Source: Drechmeria coniospora (lineage: Eukaryota > Ascomycota > Sordariomycetes > Hypocreales > Ophiocordycipitaceae). Taken from it: a stretch of 64,000 nt of DNA. Where the stretch lies: assembly GCF_001625195.1 (NCBI RefSeq), contig NC_054390.1, positions 9,149,222 to 9,213,221 on the forward strand, written 5' to 3'. The translations under genes were made by a program, and so were the position numbers. The notes under the pieces were generated by a model. The model had not been told where the DNA came from. It saw only the letters and a list, made by a program, of their open reading frames with translations, and did no database searches. Shown here piece by piece: positions 12,243-24,317 of the stretch (positions within the stretch are counted from its first letter, which is position 1; every line of letters starts with the position of its first letter).

Positions 12243-14147
12243 TTAGGAAAGCGTTGTGACTTGAGCCGAAACCTTGAAAGTTTTCCCGCCGTCGCCTCCG
12301 TCTTTTATGGCGGCCTGGAAGCTGTCGATGAGGTCCTCTTCATCGAGCTTCTCGAGGTGTTCTTGGCCAAGACTAATTGTCAGCTCAATCTTGTCCTTCT
12401 TCCCCCCTTTCCCGGGAGTTATCTGCGTTCCAAGCCTGGTTCCGTCAAGTTAGCGTGAAGCCTGAGAAGGGGGTGAAGAGGGAATCACTTCAGAGAGTCG
12501 AGGACGTGGCTTGGGTCTTTGGGCAATACCGGAAACACGGTAGCAATAATGGCAGATGCGGCGCCGATGTATTGAGCCCAGAATGAGCATGTTTCCCAAT
12601 GTCTGTCAGCAATCTGGGAAAGGCTCCGATGTAGCTGTATGTCAGCGAGACCAACACCTGAGCCCCATCTGGCACACATGGCCAAGGCGAGAACGGAACG
12701 GGCCAGGTGAGTGAATCCCGGGCAGTCCGAGTTCCTTACTATCGAGTCGTGCAGCGCAAACGAGGCATTCGTGTCAGCTTCGTAGCCGCATCGGGCCCAG
12801 AGCTCGCGTACGAACAAGGAGCCGAGCCCGAGCGAGATGAGTGTGGGGATTTCCGACGTCAAATTTTCTGGCAAGGCGGCGGTGAGCAGCCTGAGTATGG
12901 CGTCGAACGTCGGTTTTTCGTCTAGTTTTTCGTCCAGTTTTTCGTCCAGTTTTTCGTCCATGGTGACTCCGGCGGCCACATCGAGTGGGTTGCTCTCCCT
13001 GCAGCGTAATGGGAGCTTCATCATCAAGACGCCTTGTCTGTTCGACCCTCCGCAGAAGGTAACCTTGCCAATGTTCGGCACGGCTTTGACAAAGGCTTCG
13101 ATGACGGTCGCAATGGCAGGAAACTGGCGACGTCGTCGTTTGGACATGCCGAATATTTTACCGTCGTACTTGTCGTTCAATTTTCTCATCTTGCCTGTTC
13201 GGCTAAAGACGTGACCCGGGACGGAGTACATGTTGACGGAGGATATGGGATACGGCGATATGGCGTCGTCATGCATCAGAATGCTGCCATAGCCTCGGAA
13301 GCCTCCGCCGCACATGTACACGTCGACGAGAGCGTTCTCTCCGTTCTCATTGGCCGTATGTATGGCGTTGAGTGCCGGGAATTTGGAGATCAAGTTGGCG
13401 TAAATGCGACGAAAGCCATCCTGCAAGGTGCTGATTTCCGATTGGCGCACCTCGTCAGGCTGCTCCTCCAGCACGCGCGACAGCTTGGCAGCGCCATAAG
13501 GCAAGCTCTCTCCTCGAGTGGCGGCCTCGAACTCGTAGTTGTCTTTGCTCGTATCGACCCATGTCATCTGCACGCTGCCGCCACCAAGGTCGAGGAAAAG
13601 CGCGCCGGTGCTCACATGCACCAAACCGCTTCTCGAGCCCATGACGGCGCCGAAGAGGGTCTCGACGGCTGGGTCGAGTATGTGAACGCCAAGACCGTCG
13701 GTTGCTCTCTCGACCGCCTCCAGCATCTGGCCGGCGTTGGCGGCGCGGCGCATGGCTTCGGTGGCGAGGATAAGGATCTGCGACGGGGGCACCCCGTACA
13801 GGATGGCGAGCCGATAAAATCTTGCCAGGGCGGCCGAGACGGATTCAATGGTCCGAGGAGGAAAGACGGGTCCGGCCGGCGACGGGGTCAAGGCGTCAAA
13901 CAGGGAGATGGGCGCCCGGGCAGACAGGAGGGGGACGAGAAGGCGCGTGGTTGGCGGTGCCAACGACGTGATGGAGAAACGGATGCCGTTGCTGGTGGGA
14001 ATTAGCCGTCGAGCACCGAGCGATCACCAGAGGAGAGACGAGCCTGCCCATGTCGACAACGGCATGCACCTGGTCCTTGTCATCCGGTCGCCATTGCGGG
14101 AGTTTCTCGGACAAGTTGTCGAGCGTGATGAGGCTAGAAGCCGGCAT
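12243..14147 (-). CDS. RTG2: Rtg2-like Ppx/GppA family protein (retrograde signalling), three exons
   Basis: Exons on the minus strand are 14147-14044, 13991-12489 and 12435-12243, giving about 599 aa, close to yeast Rtg2 (588 aa). The ASKHA/Ppx-GppA fold is shown by two phosphate-binding motifs: VDMGSNGIRFS near residue 32, rebuilt across intron 1, and LDLGGGSVQMTW about 150 residues on, with ATEAMRRAAN between. Intron 1 (14043-13992) is GC-AG (donor AG/GCTCGT), and only this splice restores the glycine-rich motif. The large exon appears to stop after LDSLK, but a 53-base intron (GTGATT...CTAAC...CCAG) joins it to a Lys/Glu-rich tail containing GKKDKIELTISLG. Known family role: mitochondria-to-nucleus retrograde signalling and phosphate-ester sensing; the enzymatic activity of this copy is not established. 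A 12-base in-frame repeat gives a DEKL-type tandem stretch. Its stop lies 97 bases from that of the convergent regulator. Confidence 0.85.
12914..12961 (-). repeat. 12-base in-frame repeat inside the RTG2-like gene
   Basis: Four copies of a 12-base unit (plus strand TTTTTCGTCCAG) encode DEKL on the minus strand. The reading frame is kept, so copy-number change would only lengthen or shorten a charged loop. Confidence 0.9.
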
Positions 14148-17100
14148 GATGATGCGATGAGGTTGGTGGTGGTGGCACTGGTGGGCGTCGATGAAGCGAA
14201 TATGGCGAGACAAGAGGAAAGCTTGCGACGACAAAGACCAACGACCACAACGCTGATGAACATGGGGCGATGAATCTGATTTCTGTTGGCTTTGCCGGCA
14301 TTCGTCATGGGAGCCTCGGCAAGTTGACCTCAGGCGGCGGGAGAAAAGGTTATTCGTCTGCGTGATTAATCAATCGTCATGGTTGGTTGCGTCCTGCGGG
14401 GTCAGGTTGACAAGACCCATGCTCATCCTGCCGTAGAGGGATGATGCATCATTCTCACCAATACTGGCTCGATGTTGATGGAGTCTAGCCTCAGCATAAG
14501 AAATAGCCAAAGGGCTTTCCAAGACAAGACGAGGTTGTTACACGTCAAGGCACGTGTGCTGGATGGACCGTCCCGACGCCTTCAAGCCTAGCGAATGGCG
14601 CACTGTGCTGGCCTGGAAACCAGGAAGGAAGGACTCTCTCTCAAGTGACTTCCGATGACAGGTCCTAGGCCATTCTTTGGCGGGAAGAAGGCATGGACGG
14701 ATTGGAGGTGCGCTGTAACTGGCCGCTGTAACTGGGAACGGTAACTGGGAACGGTAACTGGGAACGGTAACTGGGAACGGTAACTGGCCACTGTAACTGG
14801 CCACTGTAGGTAGCTGGCCACACTGTATCTGGCTTCACAAGCTCTTCGGCAGCCCTTTTCACATGGCCATATTTCCATCGCTCTGATGGATAGTTGGGAG
14901 GAGGCGGCTTCGAATGATCCATCTCACAACCTCGTACTCGACCTCGTTGGAATTTCGAGACTTTGGTCTTCAGAATCTCGCGGATTTGGATTTCTTGCGT
15001 TTCATGCTCGCACTGCTTGAACTTGGCTGTCGAAGAAACGGTGTTCTCGCAGGCATGCTCCGTACTCCGTACAGCAGCATGTGCACCTCCAGTAGGTGTA
15101 CAAACGGTTCCTCGCATTTGCAGATGTACTGTATTCACCAGGAGGAACACTTACATGGAAGAAGGTCCATGGACCTCTGTGTGGAGCCAGTATTGGACGG
15201 CCGTCTCGGGTCTCGGCGTCCATGGCCACCACTGACAGCGATGAGGATGCGATGGTAGGGATATGGAGGCGGACTCGCACTTGGGCAATGCAACTCCACC
15301 ACAGCTGCAATGTTCATTTCCACGCACACATGGTACCGAGCCGCTGCTTCGGCCAACCTGGAGGTGTTGCATGCTGGCGGCCATCCGACCCATCCGGCAA
15401 GATGCCATGTGGCAAGCACGACAGGATGGATGCACACGCACTCGTACGAGCACAGCAGCAAACAAAGGGCAACGGAGGACTCCGCGCCGCATGGGGGGGG
15501 GGGGGCACCAGACATGGTCGACGATGGAGGAAGGGCAGCCGGAATGCTAGCTACACAATGCAAGTGTCAGCGAAACCAGCCTTTGCCACTCGTACCTCGG
15601 CCGAAGGGTCACGGCAGCCAGCAGCAACCAAACTTACCAGAGTTCCATGGGCCACCACTCCAATGAAACGGAGGGGAGCTAATCGGGAAGGCCTTGCAGG
15701 AATGGTCATTTCCCCAGGACGTACACTTGCATATATATACACCGTAGGTGCATGTACCCGGTATACTTGCTGCAGTGTACGGAGTACGTGTATGAACATT
15801 TGCGTTTGGTACATGCAGAGGATATAGGTGTACAGTACGGATAATAGTATGAATTCTGTAGTCCATGTACGAGGAGGTATGTGGTACCGAGACGGCATAC
15901 GGAGACGTGCAGGTAGTAGTACCCGCATGGTCACTTCTTCTGATGGCATCACTGGGAGGTGTCGTGTCCGATCGGAGCCATGCTCGTAATTGCCGCAATC
16001 GAAACCTTGTCGGCCATAGGCGAGTAAGCTCCGGACGGAGAGAGGGAACACCACCACGACGTACGGATCGTTGCATGGCGGCATTAAGCGGTGGCTACTG
16101 TGCTGCAGTGCGAGTGCCCAGGAAAGGAACAAACTGGGAGACGATTGAATGATTTCGCCGATATCGATGTGTGCATGCGTACGGACGGGTGCTTGCATGC
16201 TTGATTGTGTCTGCTCCATCTCCGCGTTGCGCGGCGGACAATGAACGCCGAAGGGCAAGAGCGTAAAGGGCGAAGAAGCGTACGACAGGTGAGAGGAGGC
16301 AAGAATTCCAGACGGCACATCAACCCTCGACAACGGCGCAATTGCTGGACGATGTCAAGAAGGAGCGAGGCGTGTCGCCTGTACGGATTACGGAGTGCTC
16401 CTTACACGCAACTCCTGCAAGTGTACGCCTGCCGTAATCATATGCGCTCCGCACCTACTCAGCTAGGTATAGGTGTTGGTGATGGTTGTCGGGGTAAATA
16501 TTCTCCGTTGCTGGCAGCACCGAGAAGGAAAGCAAGCATCCACGGCACCTTCCACGGCACTTTCCATTGTCAGTCCAGCAAGGTGCAGAATTGCGAATCG
16601 GTGGCCCCACTCCACCGGGGGCTTTGCCTGGGCATGCGAGGCGCATCGTTCCCCTTCACACCCAACGCGACAAGACGCGTTTGGTTCGCGTCCAACTCTA
16701 ACGTGTGCCTGCCCCCAGCAATGAGAGACATTTTCTGGCACAGCCTTCTCAAGCAGCCACACCGACTTGCCCTCTTTCTATTGCTAGCGATTCTCCAGCT
16801 CAGTTGATTTTGACCCCTAGCTACTCCGTCGGCGGTCACAAGTAGGTACTATTCTGATGACGAAGTGGACGGAAGCCCGAACCGTGGACAAAAGTGCCGA
16901 CCGTCACTCTGGCGGCAATCAAACTACATGGACTCCGTAGGCAAGTACAATCAATCACCTGGCCCAATGGCGACGGAGCAAGTACGGAGTACTCCGTACA
17001 TGAAGGTAAATTCATTTACTTCAGGTAGTCCATGGAAGTGTGCCACGGTGCTACCCCCAGCCTCCTCGCCGGTCCGTGTTCAAGGTCGGAAGCGACTGCA

Positions 17101-20100
17101 AAGGAAGAAGAAAGGAGGTCAGAAGAGAAAGTGCTTGGCCGGTCGTCCCTCGTCGCCGTCGCCGTCCCTGCGGTGCATGTACTTGTACAAGCACGTGCAG
17201 CATGCAAGGCAAGGTGGAACGTTAGCCCCAACAATTTATTCACCCTCACTCACCCCCTCGTCGATGCAGCTGCCGATGCTTTAGGGAGGGCCTGCGGCCT
17301 GAAAGGGGGGGATCCCCGCGGGCGGCAGTGGACGGATCCATCAAGCTCGACCAGCCACCCGCCATTCCCAAGGCTCCGGCGGCGTCCTGCAGGGAGCCAA
17401 CAGGCGAGAAAAAACCGTCGGCCCAGGCTCCGGTGGGCTGTCTCGGTGCGCCGGCCGGCTGCGTTTGCCCTAATGCTGGGCAGGTTGGGCCTGGCTGTCA
17501 AATCACTGGTGCGCTGCGCACTGCAGGCAGGGACGGCGGCGGAGGGAGCGGCGAGTCAGCAGGCCACGCACAGCTGCACTCCGTACCTGCGTCAGGGTTG
17601 TTCGCCAGCTTTACGGTGCAGTGCTGTCCCTGTCTACCCACCTGTCCACGAGGCTCCCAACCCCCACTCGGTCGCTCACCCAATTGTGTCGGAAGCCTTC
17701 AGGCCCATGGCGGGGCGGGGGGGGGGGATACGAGGACTGAACTGGGCGCAAATACGGGGGACATCAGGCTGCAGAGTGCTACCTACAATCACGCATTCCA
17801 CTGCCGTACACAGTACTTGTAAGTGTATGCCTACTATGAATGCGCCTGCACGTATGATGAGTGTATGAGATGCAAGTGTAATTCTGCTATACTTTGTGCG
17901 TACACCACCTGCAGTTCGCACATGTGCTCATACATGTCATGTTGGTACATGCCACAGTAACAGGCAACGGCCATTCAGACAGACACCTGTATACTGTGAG
18001 CAGTGCAGCATGCAAGTACTGCTGGGAAACGATCGAGCGCACCGGCACATGTCCCCGGTACTCGCATGTTCATGTATGTGCATCGGCCTGTCCATCCGAT
18101 ACGGAACCGTGAATGCCGCTTTGGCGGGCAATTGGTCGAACCAAGAGCACTCCTCGAGCGAGGGCAGCCGCGGCGGCGTGGACAGCCAAGGCTCAGCGTC
18201 GACCGTGGACCGTGGACTGCGCGAGGCGACAGGTTCGGCGTTGCATCAAAGGCGCCCGCTGGCGTTCGGTCAAGACTGGACAACGGACCTCGAAGTTGAT
18301 GATTCTGCTGCAGCTGCGGCAGACTGCGGCATGGGACGCGCGCGCGTGTGGGCGCGTGCAAGTAACGGACCCTGCCGTGCGGCCTCGTCGTGTCCGCGTG
18401 TGCTCCGTGCTGCGTGCATGTACTTGCATGTATGCCCGAGGACGAGACCCTCCTTGCCTGCTACGGCGAGCACAGTACAGTACATGTACGCACACATGAC
18501 TGCGGAGTGCCCTTGCAATATGATGAAGCAGGCACGCGAGAAGGAGCAGCAAGTCGAGTGCGAGCGCACGCCGGCACGCAGTCGGCATAAGCAGCCTGTG
18601 TGTGCGAGAGCAATTGCAGTTACCTTGTGCTCCGTAAGTACTCCGCACAGCACGCTGCACAGCACGCTGCACAGCACTCCGCAACGCCGGACGCACACTC
18701 GTAGGCAACGCCCGTACAGAGTATGTATTACTTGAGTATTCACTTGCATTCATCGTGTAGCGCACACTGGCTCGTACGCGCACACGTGCGCCCTGCCTCC
18801 GATTGAATCGGGTCCCTCTCCATCACTCGTACCTCCCAAGGATCGCTCTCAAGAACCCCACCTGCCCGACGCTGCGGCCGCCCACCGCTAGTTGATTGAG
18901 TCGTGCTGGCGGAAGGAAGGAACCTCGACGCTCGTCCTCCACCGGCAGGGGCCCCTGGCCAGCTGCGGGACTCGTCGGTCAGCCGTGGCAGGCACGCCCC
19001 ATTTCCTCGCTGTGACGGTTTTTTGGGGGGGCGAGGGGCGTGCGCTCGCGCTGCTTGCTCCCAAGGCTCCTCCTTCCTCCTGCTGTTCTGGCGCTGCTAA
19101 TTGGCAGTCGTCGTCGTGTGACGGACGAGAGTCGACTTGCTTGTTCCATCCATGCCTTTTCTTCCCCTCTTCCCTCTTCCCTCTTCCCATGCCGTCCCAG
19201 CAGCCGCCGAGCAGAGGCGGTGACGAAACGACGGACTGAATGAAGCCTCCACCTCAACCTCTACCTAACCCTCGACGCCCAACCTCAAAGGCAACAGGTC
19301 AGACGTTGGACGGAAACCGATAAAGGTTGACCATCCATCATGGACGTTTGAACAAAGTGTGCCGGTACCGAGCACTCCATGCTCCCGGTGTGCACGACTG
19401 AACCTGAAGATTGTGAGAAGCGACCCGTGGCAGCTCACTCTGGCTCACCTCATCCTAGTCCCATCCTATCCCCGTCCGCATCCCCATCCATCCCCCGTAC
19501 ATGACCCATACCTATCCCCCTCCCATCCCCTCTCTCATCCCATCCCATCCCAGTCGAGGCTAGCCCCAGCCCGACCGAGCAGCCAGCCGGCAGCACCCTC
19601 CCTCCTCCTCCTCCTCCTCCTCCTCCCACCTCACTCACTGACGACCCGACTGAACAAGGTCTGCCCGCGCCACCCGCCCGCTGGCGTCGCCTTTACCACC
19701 CATGTCGTGTCTCTGCCGTCCTCCGCCATCCATATTTACCCAAGTAGACCGTACCGCTCTCGTCGTACCCATCCGCGCGCACAGGTCTCCGCAAGCTTTC
19801 GTCCCTCCCTCTCCGCCATCTTCATTCCAGCGTCCCTCCGCCCTGCCGGCAACCCCCCTCCCAACCGATCGATCAGCTTCATCGATTGCGACCGGCCGAT
19901 ACCGCTCTCCGTCCGACGTCGAATGATCCCGAGCCCCAGACCATCCCCCGGCGGAACCTACCTGCGTCGCTTCGCCCGCCTCTTGGGCCAGGCCTGGCAA
20001 GTTGTCGCGACGGCTCGATGCGTGGACGCCGTTCGTGATTGAGCGCCTCTCGTGACACCGCCATCCCCTCCCTCGTGCCTCGCTTCGCCGACGGTGCAGA

Positions 20101-20508
20101 GACGACCCTCCCCGCGCCTATTTCAGTCCTGCCCTCGTCGTCCAGGCACCGCATTCCCGACTCTCCTCTGGCCTCCTGCTGGCCCTCGCGCCGCCTCTTG
20201 CGCCCGCCACCTTGCGACGGTCCGACACTCGACCTTTCTTGTGCCCTCTCCGTGGCGACCCTGCAACGCACAGCCTCCTCGGAGCTTCTGGTCGGATATT
20301 TGCGCGATAATCCCCTCGGCGCGCACACGACAGTTCGCCGCGCTGTTTTCCTGCAACCTCCCGCGCTTTCCCTCTTGGCTGCCGTGGTGCAGCATCCCGT
20401 CGTCGTTGCTCCTCGCTCGCCCCGAGCGCAAGGACCCTGACGGCGGCCCGCAAGGCCCAAGGCCCGAGGCCCAAGGCGCAATCCTTCTGCATTCCAGACG
20501 TCGACGCC
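14148..20508. other. Gene-poor region between the RTG2-like gene and the 652-aa protein
   Basis: No supported gene. It contains scattered GTAC-word clusters (about 15700-15860, 16380-17040, 17800-18500) and the 13-base repeat at 14715-14805. From about 18900 to 20508 the plus strand is very pyrimidine-rich (CCTC/CATCC runs), typical of a long promoter and 5' leader for the gene starting at 20509. Several open frames of 100-280 codons lie here but overlap on both strands and carry no recognisable domain. Confidence 0.5.
14715..14805. repeat. 13-base tandem repeat, seven copies
   Basis: Unit GTAACTGGGAACG (four central copies) flanked by the variant GTAACTGGCCACT/GCT on both sides. It lies upstream of the RTG2-like gene, about 570 bases from its ATG. 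Confidence 0.93.
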
Positions 20509-22467
20509 ATGACTCCTCCCTTGCGCCTCTTCGCCGCCGCTAGGCCCCAGCGCCTGCGTCAGTCTTCGTCAACCTTCTCGACGCCGGAGCCGTTGGGCGA
20601 CGGTGAGGAGCAGCCGTCGTCTCCACGGCCACGCTTTCGACTTAAGAGGCGGAACGTGTCGCACCTGACCGCGCCCACGCAGCAGTTCCTCGCCTCGGTC
20701 GCCGCCGCTGACGTCCCCGTTCCCAGCATCGAGGAGCCTCAGGTGTTGGACGACGACGACATGCTCGACGCCGCCATCTACCCCAGACTCCCCCACTTTG
20801 CACTTTCCCACCTTGACCACGTCGCCTTCCAGGAGCAGACTTCTCGCCACCAGCCGCTGGCCTTTGCACTACCAAAGACGCCGGCGCCACGAGACATCCC
20901 CTCCATCTCGCCGCGATGCTTCCCCGACTGGTCCGTCGATGGCTCCTTCGGCAGCCTCGAGTCGAGCCCGGACTGCGAGTCGAGCCGGCCGTCGACTGCT
21001 CGGTCGACGCAAACAAGCGCATCCGTCTTTAGCCAGTATTCCTTGACGTCGGACCTGAGCCAATGCGCGAGCCCCGAGCATGGCCACGGCCACGCCGACC
21101 GTTTCGGACCGCTGCTCTCGGCACACCGCGTCGACGGCACCCTCGACGGGCACCCTGCTCCGAGCTCCAGGAAAGCTCCTTGGACCAAGGCGATGAGCAA
21201 TCACGTCTGGGCCGTCTACGTCATGTATCTGCAGGATCCCAAAGTCTCTCCCTTTCGAATCGGAAAGAGCGGCATCCCTCCGTCGGGTGTCTGCATGCGC
21301 GTCGCCCGCCAGGTCAAGCGGTCCTGGAAGGGATCGCGGCCGCAGTCGCAAGCCAACGACGATGGCAGGGATGGAAGCGCAACGCCGACGGCCGAAGCAA
21401 CGGTGCCCTTTGTCGAATGGCCGCACACCTGCGCCGCCACCCGCGCTCACCTGCGAGACCTGTGCAAGGCGAACGGCGGCGGCGGTCCGGTCCGCCATGC
21501 GCTGCGTCTCCCCCGCAGCGCTACCCCCACGACCGCTCGCTTCCGGAACCGCCAGCCCGCGCCTCTCCGATCCGCCTCCGTCTTTTCCGCCTCCGACATG
21601 GCCATGTCCCTGGCCGTCTCCACCTCGGATTCCATGCAGCCGCAAGGGCCGTTGGCCCGGCTCTCGACCACGTCGCGTACCGCCTCCGCCTCCACGGCGA
21701 CTCCGGATGTCTTCGCCGGCGCCGGTCCCAACCCTACCCCTGGCGCCAGGCAACTGGCGATGGCCTCCCAACCACGACTGGGATCCCCCTTTACGGCCAG
21801 AAGCTACGGCCCAAGTTCCTCCAACACCCTCGACGACGGCTTCGAACGAGCTGCCGAGCCGCAAAGACAGAGCCGCACCGTCGGCACGCGACTCAGCCTT
21901 GGATCCCCTGTGAGACTCGGCGGCAGCCGCCCTTGCACCCAAAAGCGACCGTCTTGTCCGTCCGTCTGGGAGCCTCGCAAGTCGAAGCGGCCCAGCCTTG
22001 GTTCCGACTTCTGGACCGATCCATCCTCCGCCACCGACGACCCTTCCGGTCTGGAGCCTGCAGCTGCCGAATTCTGTTCCACCAACTCGAGCCAGCGCGA
22101 TTCGCTTTTCGTCCCTCGGGTCAACGTCCAGGAGCTGTTTGAAGCGTCGCACCCGCCCAGCGCGCCGCCCAGAGCGACGGCGGCCTCCTTGAACTCGCTC
22201 ACGGCGCCTATAGCTGCCCCTCCTCGGCTGGGTTCGCCATTTGCCGGCAAGAGCCAAAGCTTTTCGTTCCCCGCCCGACACTCGAACATGTCGATGGCCG
22301 ACTTCGCGGCCGCCCGTCGCCCCTTTTCTACCGTGCATCAACTGGAAGGCAGCTCTGCCCGCCCGAGGAGGCTGTCTCTTGCCAACCGTCTAGCGTACAT
22401 TGACGAAAGGCTCAAAGATTTGCGCCGAAGAGGTCCTCACGAACGACGGTCCCATTCGCCCGTCTGA
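20509..22467 (+). CDS. 652-aa protein of unknown function
   Basis: A single uninterrupted frame with strong G/C third-position bias. I do not recognise a named family. The N-terminal part is Pro/Ser-rich with an ordered-looking segment (NVSHLTAPTQQFLASVAAADVP) and an acidic patch (DDDD). The best candidate folded block is at about residues 225-320. It begins WTKAMSNHVWAVYVMYLQDP, has a Gly/Ile-rich stretch (RIGKSGIPPSGVCMRV), and ends in a Cys-containing helix (ACAATRAHLRDLC-like). The C-terminal half is a long Ser/Pro/Arg-rich disordered tail with repeated LGSPF/LGSPV-type motifs and a final basic helix (LANRLAYIDERLKDLRRR). There is no signal peptide or membrane segment. ATG 20509 is the first in the frame. 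The long antisense frame over it is a shadow. Probably a conserved intracellular fungal protein (inference). Confidence 0.75.
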   Translation: MTPPLRLFAAARPQRLRQSSSTFSTPEPLGDGEEQPSSPRPRFRLKRRNVSHLTAPTQQFLASVAAADVPVPSIEEPQVLDDDDMLDAAIYPRLPHFALSHLDHVAFQEQTSRHQPLAFALPKTPAPRDIPSISPRCFPDWSVDGSFGSLESSPDCESSRPSTARSTQTSASVFSQYSLTSDLSQCASPEHGHGHADRFGPLLSAHRVDGTLDGHPAPSSRKAPWTKAMSNHVWAVYVMYLQDPKVSPFRIGKSGIPPSGVCMRVARQVKRSWKGSRPQSQANDDGRDGSATPTAEATVPFVEWPHTCAATRAHLRDLCKANGGGGPVRHALRLPRSATPTTARFRNRQPAPLRSASVFSASDMAMSLAVSTSDSMQPQGPLARLSTTSRTASASTATPDVFAGAGPNPTPGARQLAMASQPRLGSPFTARSYGPSSSNTLDDGFERAAEPQRQSRTVGTRLSLGSPVRLGGSRPCTQKRPSCPSVWEPRKSKRPSLGSDFWTDPSSATDDPSGLEPAAAEFCSTNSSQRDSLFVPRVNVQELFEASHPPSAPPRATAASLNSLTAPIAAPPRLGSPFAGKSQSFSFPARHSNMSMADFAAARRPFSTVHQLEGSSARPRRLSLANRLAYIDERLKDLRRRGPHERRSHSPV

Positions 22468-24317
22468 ACATGGCGACGAACAAACACCTTGCTCTCCTTT
22501 GTACAATTGATGCCCCGCACATGCCACGAACTCTCACGACATCTCACGCCCCGGATATTTACCTGTCTCGAACCTCGAAGCATCCCTCGAGTACCTTTGG
22601 TTAAAGTGTCCGTGGTACCGCACATATCGTCGGGTAGCGGCGTGCAACCTTGCGCCGCTGCTGAGTATACTCGGCGGACCACAACATCGGCGGACCACGT
22701 TATGCGTACGCCCTGTGCCTACTGTACCCGAACGTCATTAGTTTTTGTCTTCCCTCGCAGAGGGGTGACTGATCAGTCTTTCCCTTGCCTCGCTATCGGC
22801 ACACCACCCACACGCCCCCAACCCGGGCTTCTTTCACTCGAGGTGTGGGCATTGCCCGAAACCCCGTCCCTTCCCTACGACGTTACGACCTGCATGACGA
22901 ATCATTGCATACAGAATGAGGCGCCAGAAAGCCTCGGCCATACGCGACTGTCTTTCCTTGCTTCTTCGCACCGCACCACGCTTGCATCTGCCCCCACCTT
23001 CTGGCCGTACCCGAGTGCCCATGGTAGGTTGCCACGCGGCCAGGCTCACTCGACATTGTGCTTTCCACTTTCATGTGTGCATCCATTCACTCTCTTTCTC
23101 TCCTTCTCTCCGAGTCTTTTTTCCTGGCGGAGTGAGGGCCTGCCAATTTCATGGTTGGATATTTTGCTGTTAGATTTGGAAAGCTGTCACGAGGATCACG
23201 ATGAATATGTCAGCTAGGACTTTTGACTGTAGCTCAAGGCCCCAAGGCGAAGCTATACAACTGAATTCACACTCATGAACCAGGCTTCCGACTGCGTTGC
23301 GAGTATACTGCTCCGTTACAGGCACGCATCCATGCATGGAACTTCATGACCGGCACTCAAGGAGATGGAAGTCTTGGGAGTGCCTGGGCATTGATTTTTC
23401 TGCACGTATTTCTGAATGACGATTAAATGAGGAACTTCTAGAATCTACTACAATACATTTCATTACATTAGGTTTTCTTGGTCTTCGTATTATTATATTG
23501 TGCGATTTGACTCCGAAGCCACTGAATATGGGTCGTACTGGGTTATGCCATGTGGTCATCCGGCACTAGTCAGGAGCAAACCTGGATAAAGCAAAAAAAC
23601 AGACGATGGAAAGTCGATGCTGGTACAAGAAAGATTCCATGCCAAGAAAACCCCTCGGATCCACCATTAATGTATCCCTTGCAAGAGAATAGATGTAGCG
23701 TTGACGGTGATATCTACTCCCTTGACATAGATATGTGGTGCCGTTGCGGTATTAGCACATGTAGGTGCGCACGTCGTGCTGCACACCATGAGCCGATGGC
23801 GATGAAGAAGCAATCCCAATGGTTATTCTATTGTCCCCCTGTAAACCGCGGCTGGTATTGTGTTGCCAGATTGAACGCGTCTCCGGCGATGGTCCATGAT
23901 GAATAAATTCATGATACATCAAGGCCGATGGTGAGCGTACAAGTATATGCAAGTGTACAGCAAGTAGGCGTACACTAGGTGTACACATACATGTTCGTGA
24001 AGGTGTACAAAGTACGGAGTACAGCAGGTGCATATAATAGGGGCAGGTGAAGATGCATGTTATTATATTAATAGGCCGAACGGTTTTGTGCACGGACATG
24101 ACCCACATCGCGGATCCGATCCATAGAATGGCAGATCAAGCATTGCGGCCACCACAGTGTCCATGCATCAAATGATGAGCGGACGAATGACCAAGGATTT
24201 GGTGGTCCCATCCAGATTCAGAGATCAAGTCCACGTGCGTTCGACGGGGATGGGTCGTTCACCACATGGGAAGCTCGAAGCGTAGCCGTCAACAATGAAT
24301 TCTCGGCAAAAGAGAGT
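22468..24317. other. Intergenic region between convergent genes
   Basis: It holds the 3' flanks of the 652-aa protein gene (+) and the BTB gene (-). No supported gene. A T- and A-rich patch at about 23400-23520 is compatible with 3' end signals. A short GTAC-word cluster lies at 23930-24030. Confidence 0.5.

Noticed and set aside
13034..14005. 323-codon plus-strand frame
   Set aside because: Antisense shadow of the RTG2-like gene.
20869..22341. 490-codon minus-strand frame
   Set aside because: Antisense shadow caused by the GC bias of the 652-aa gene.
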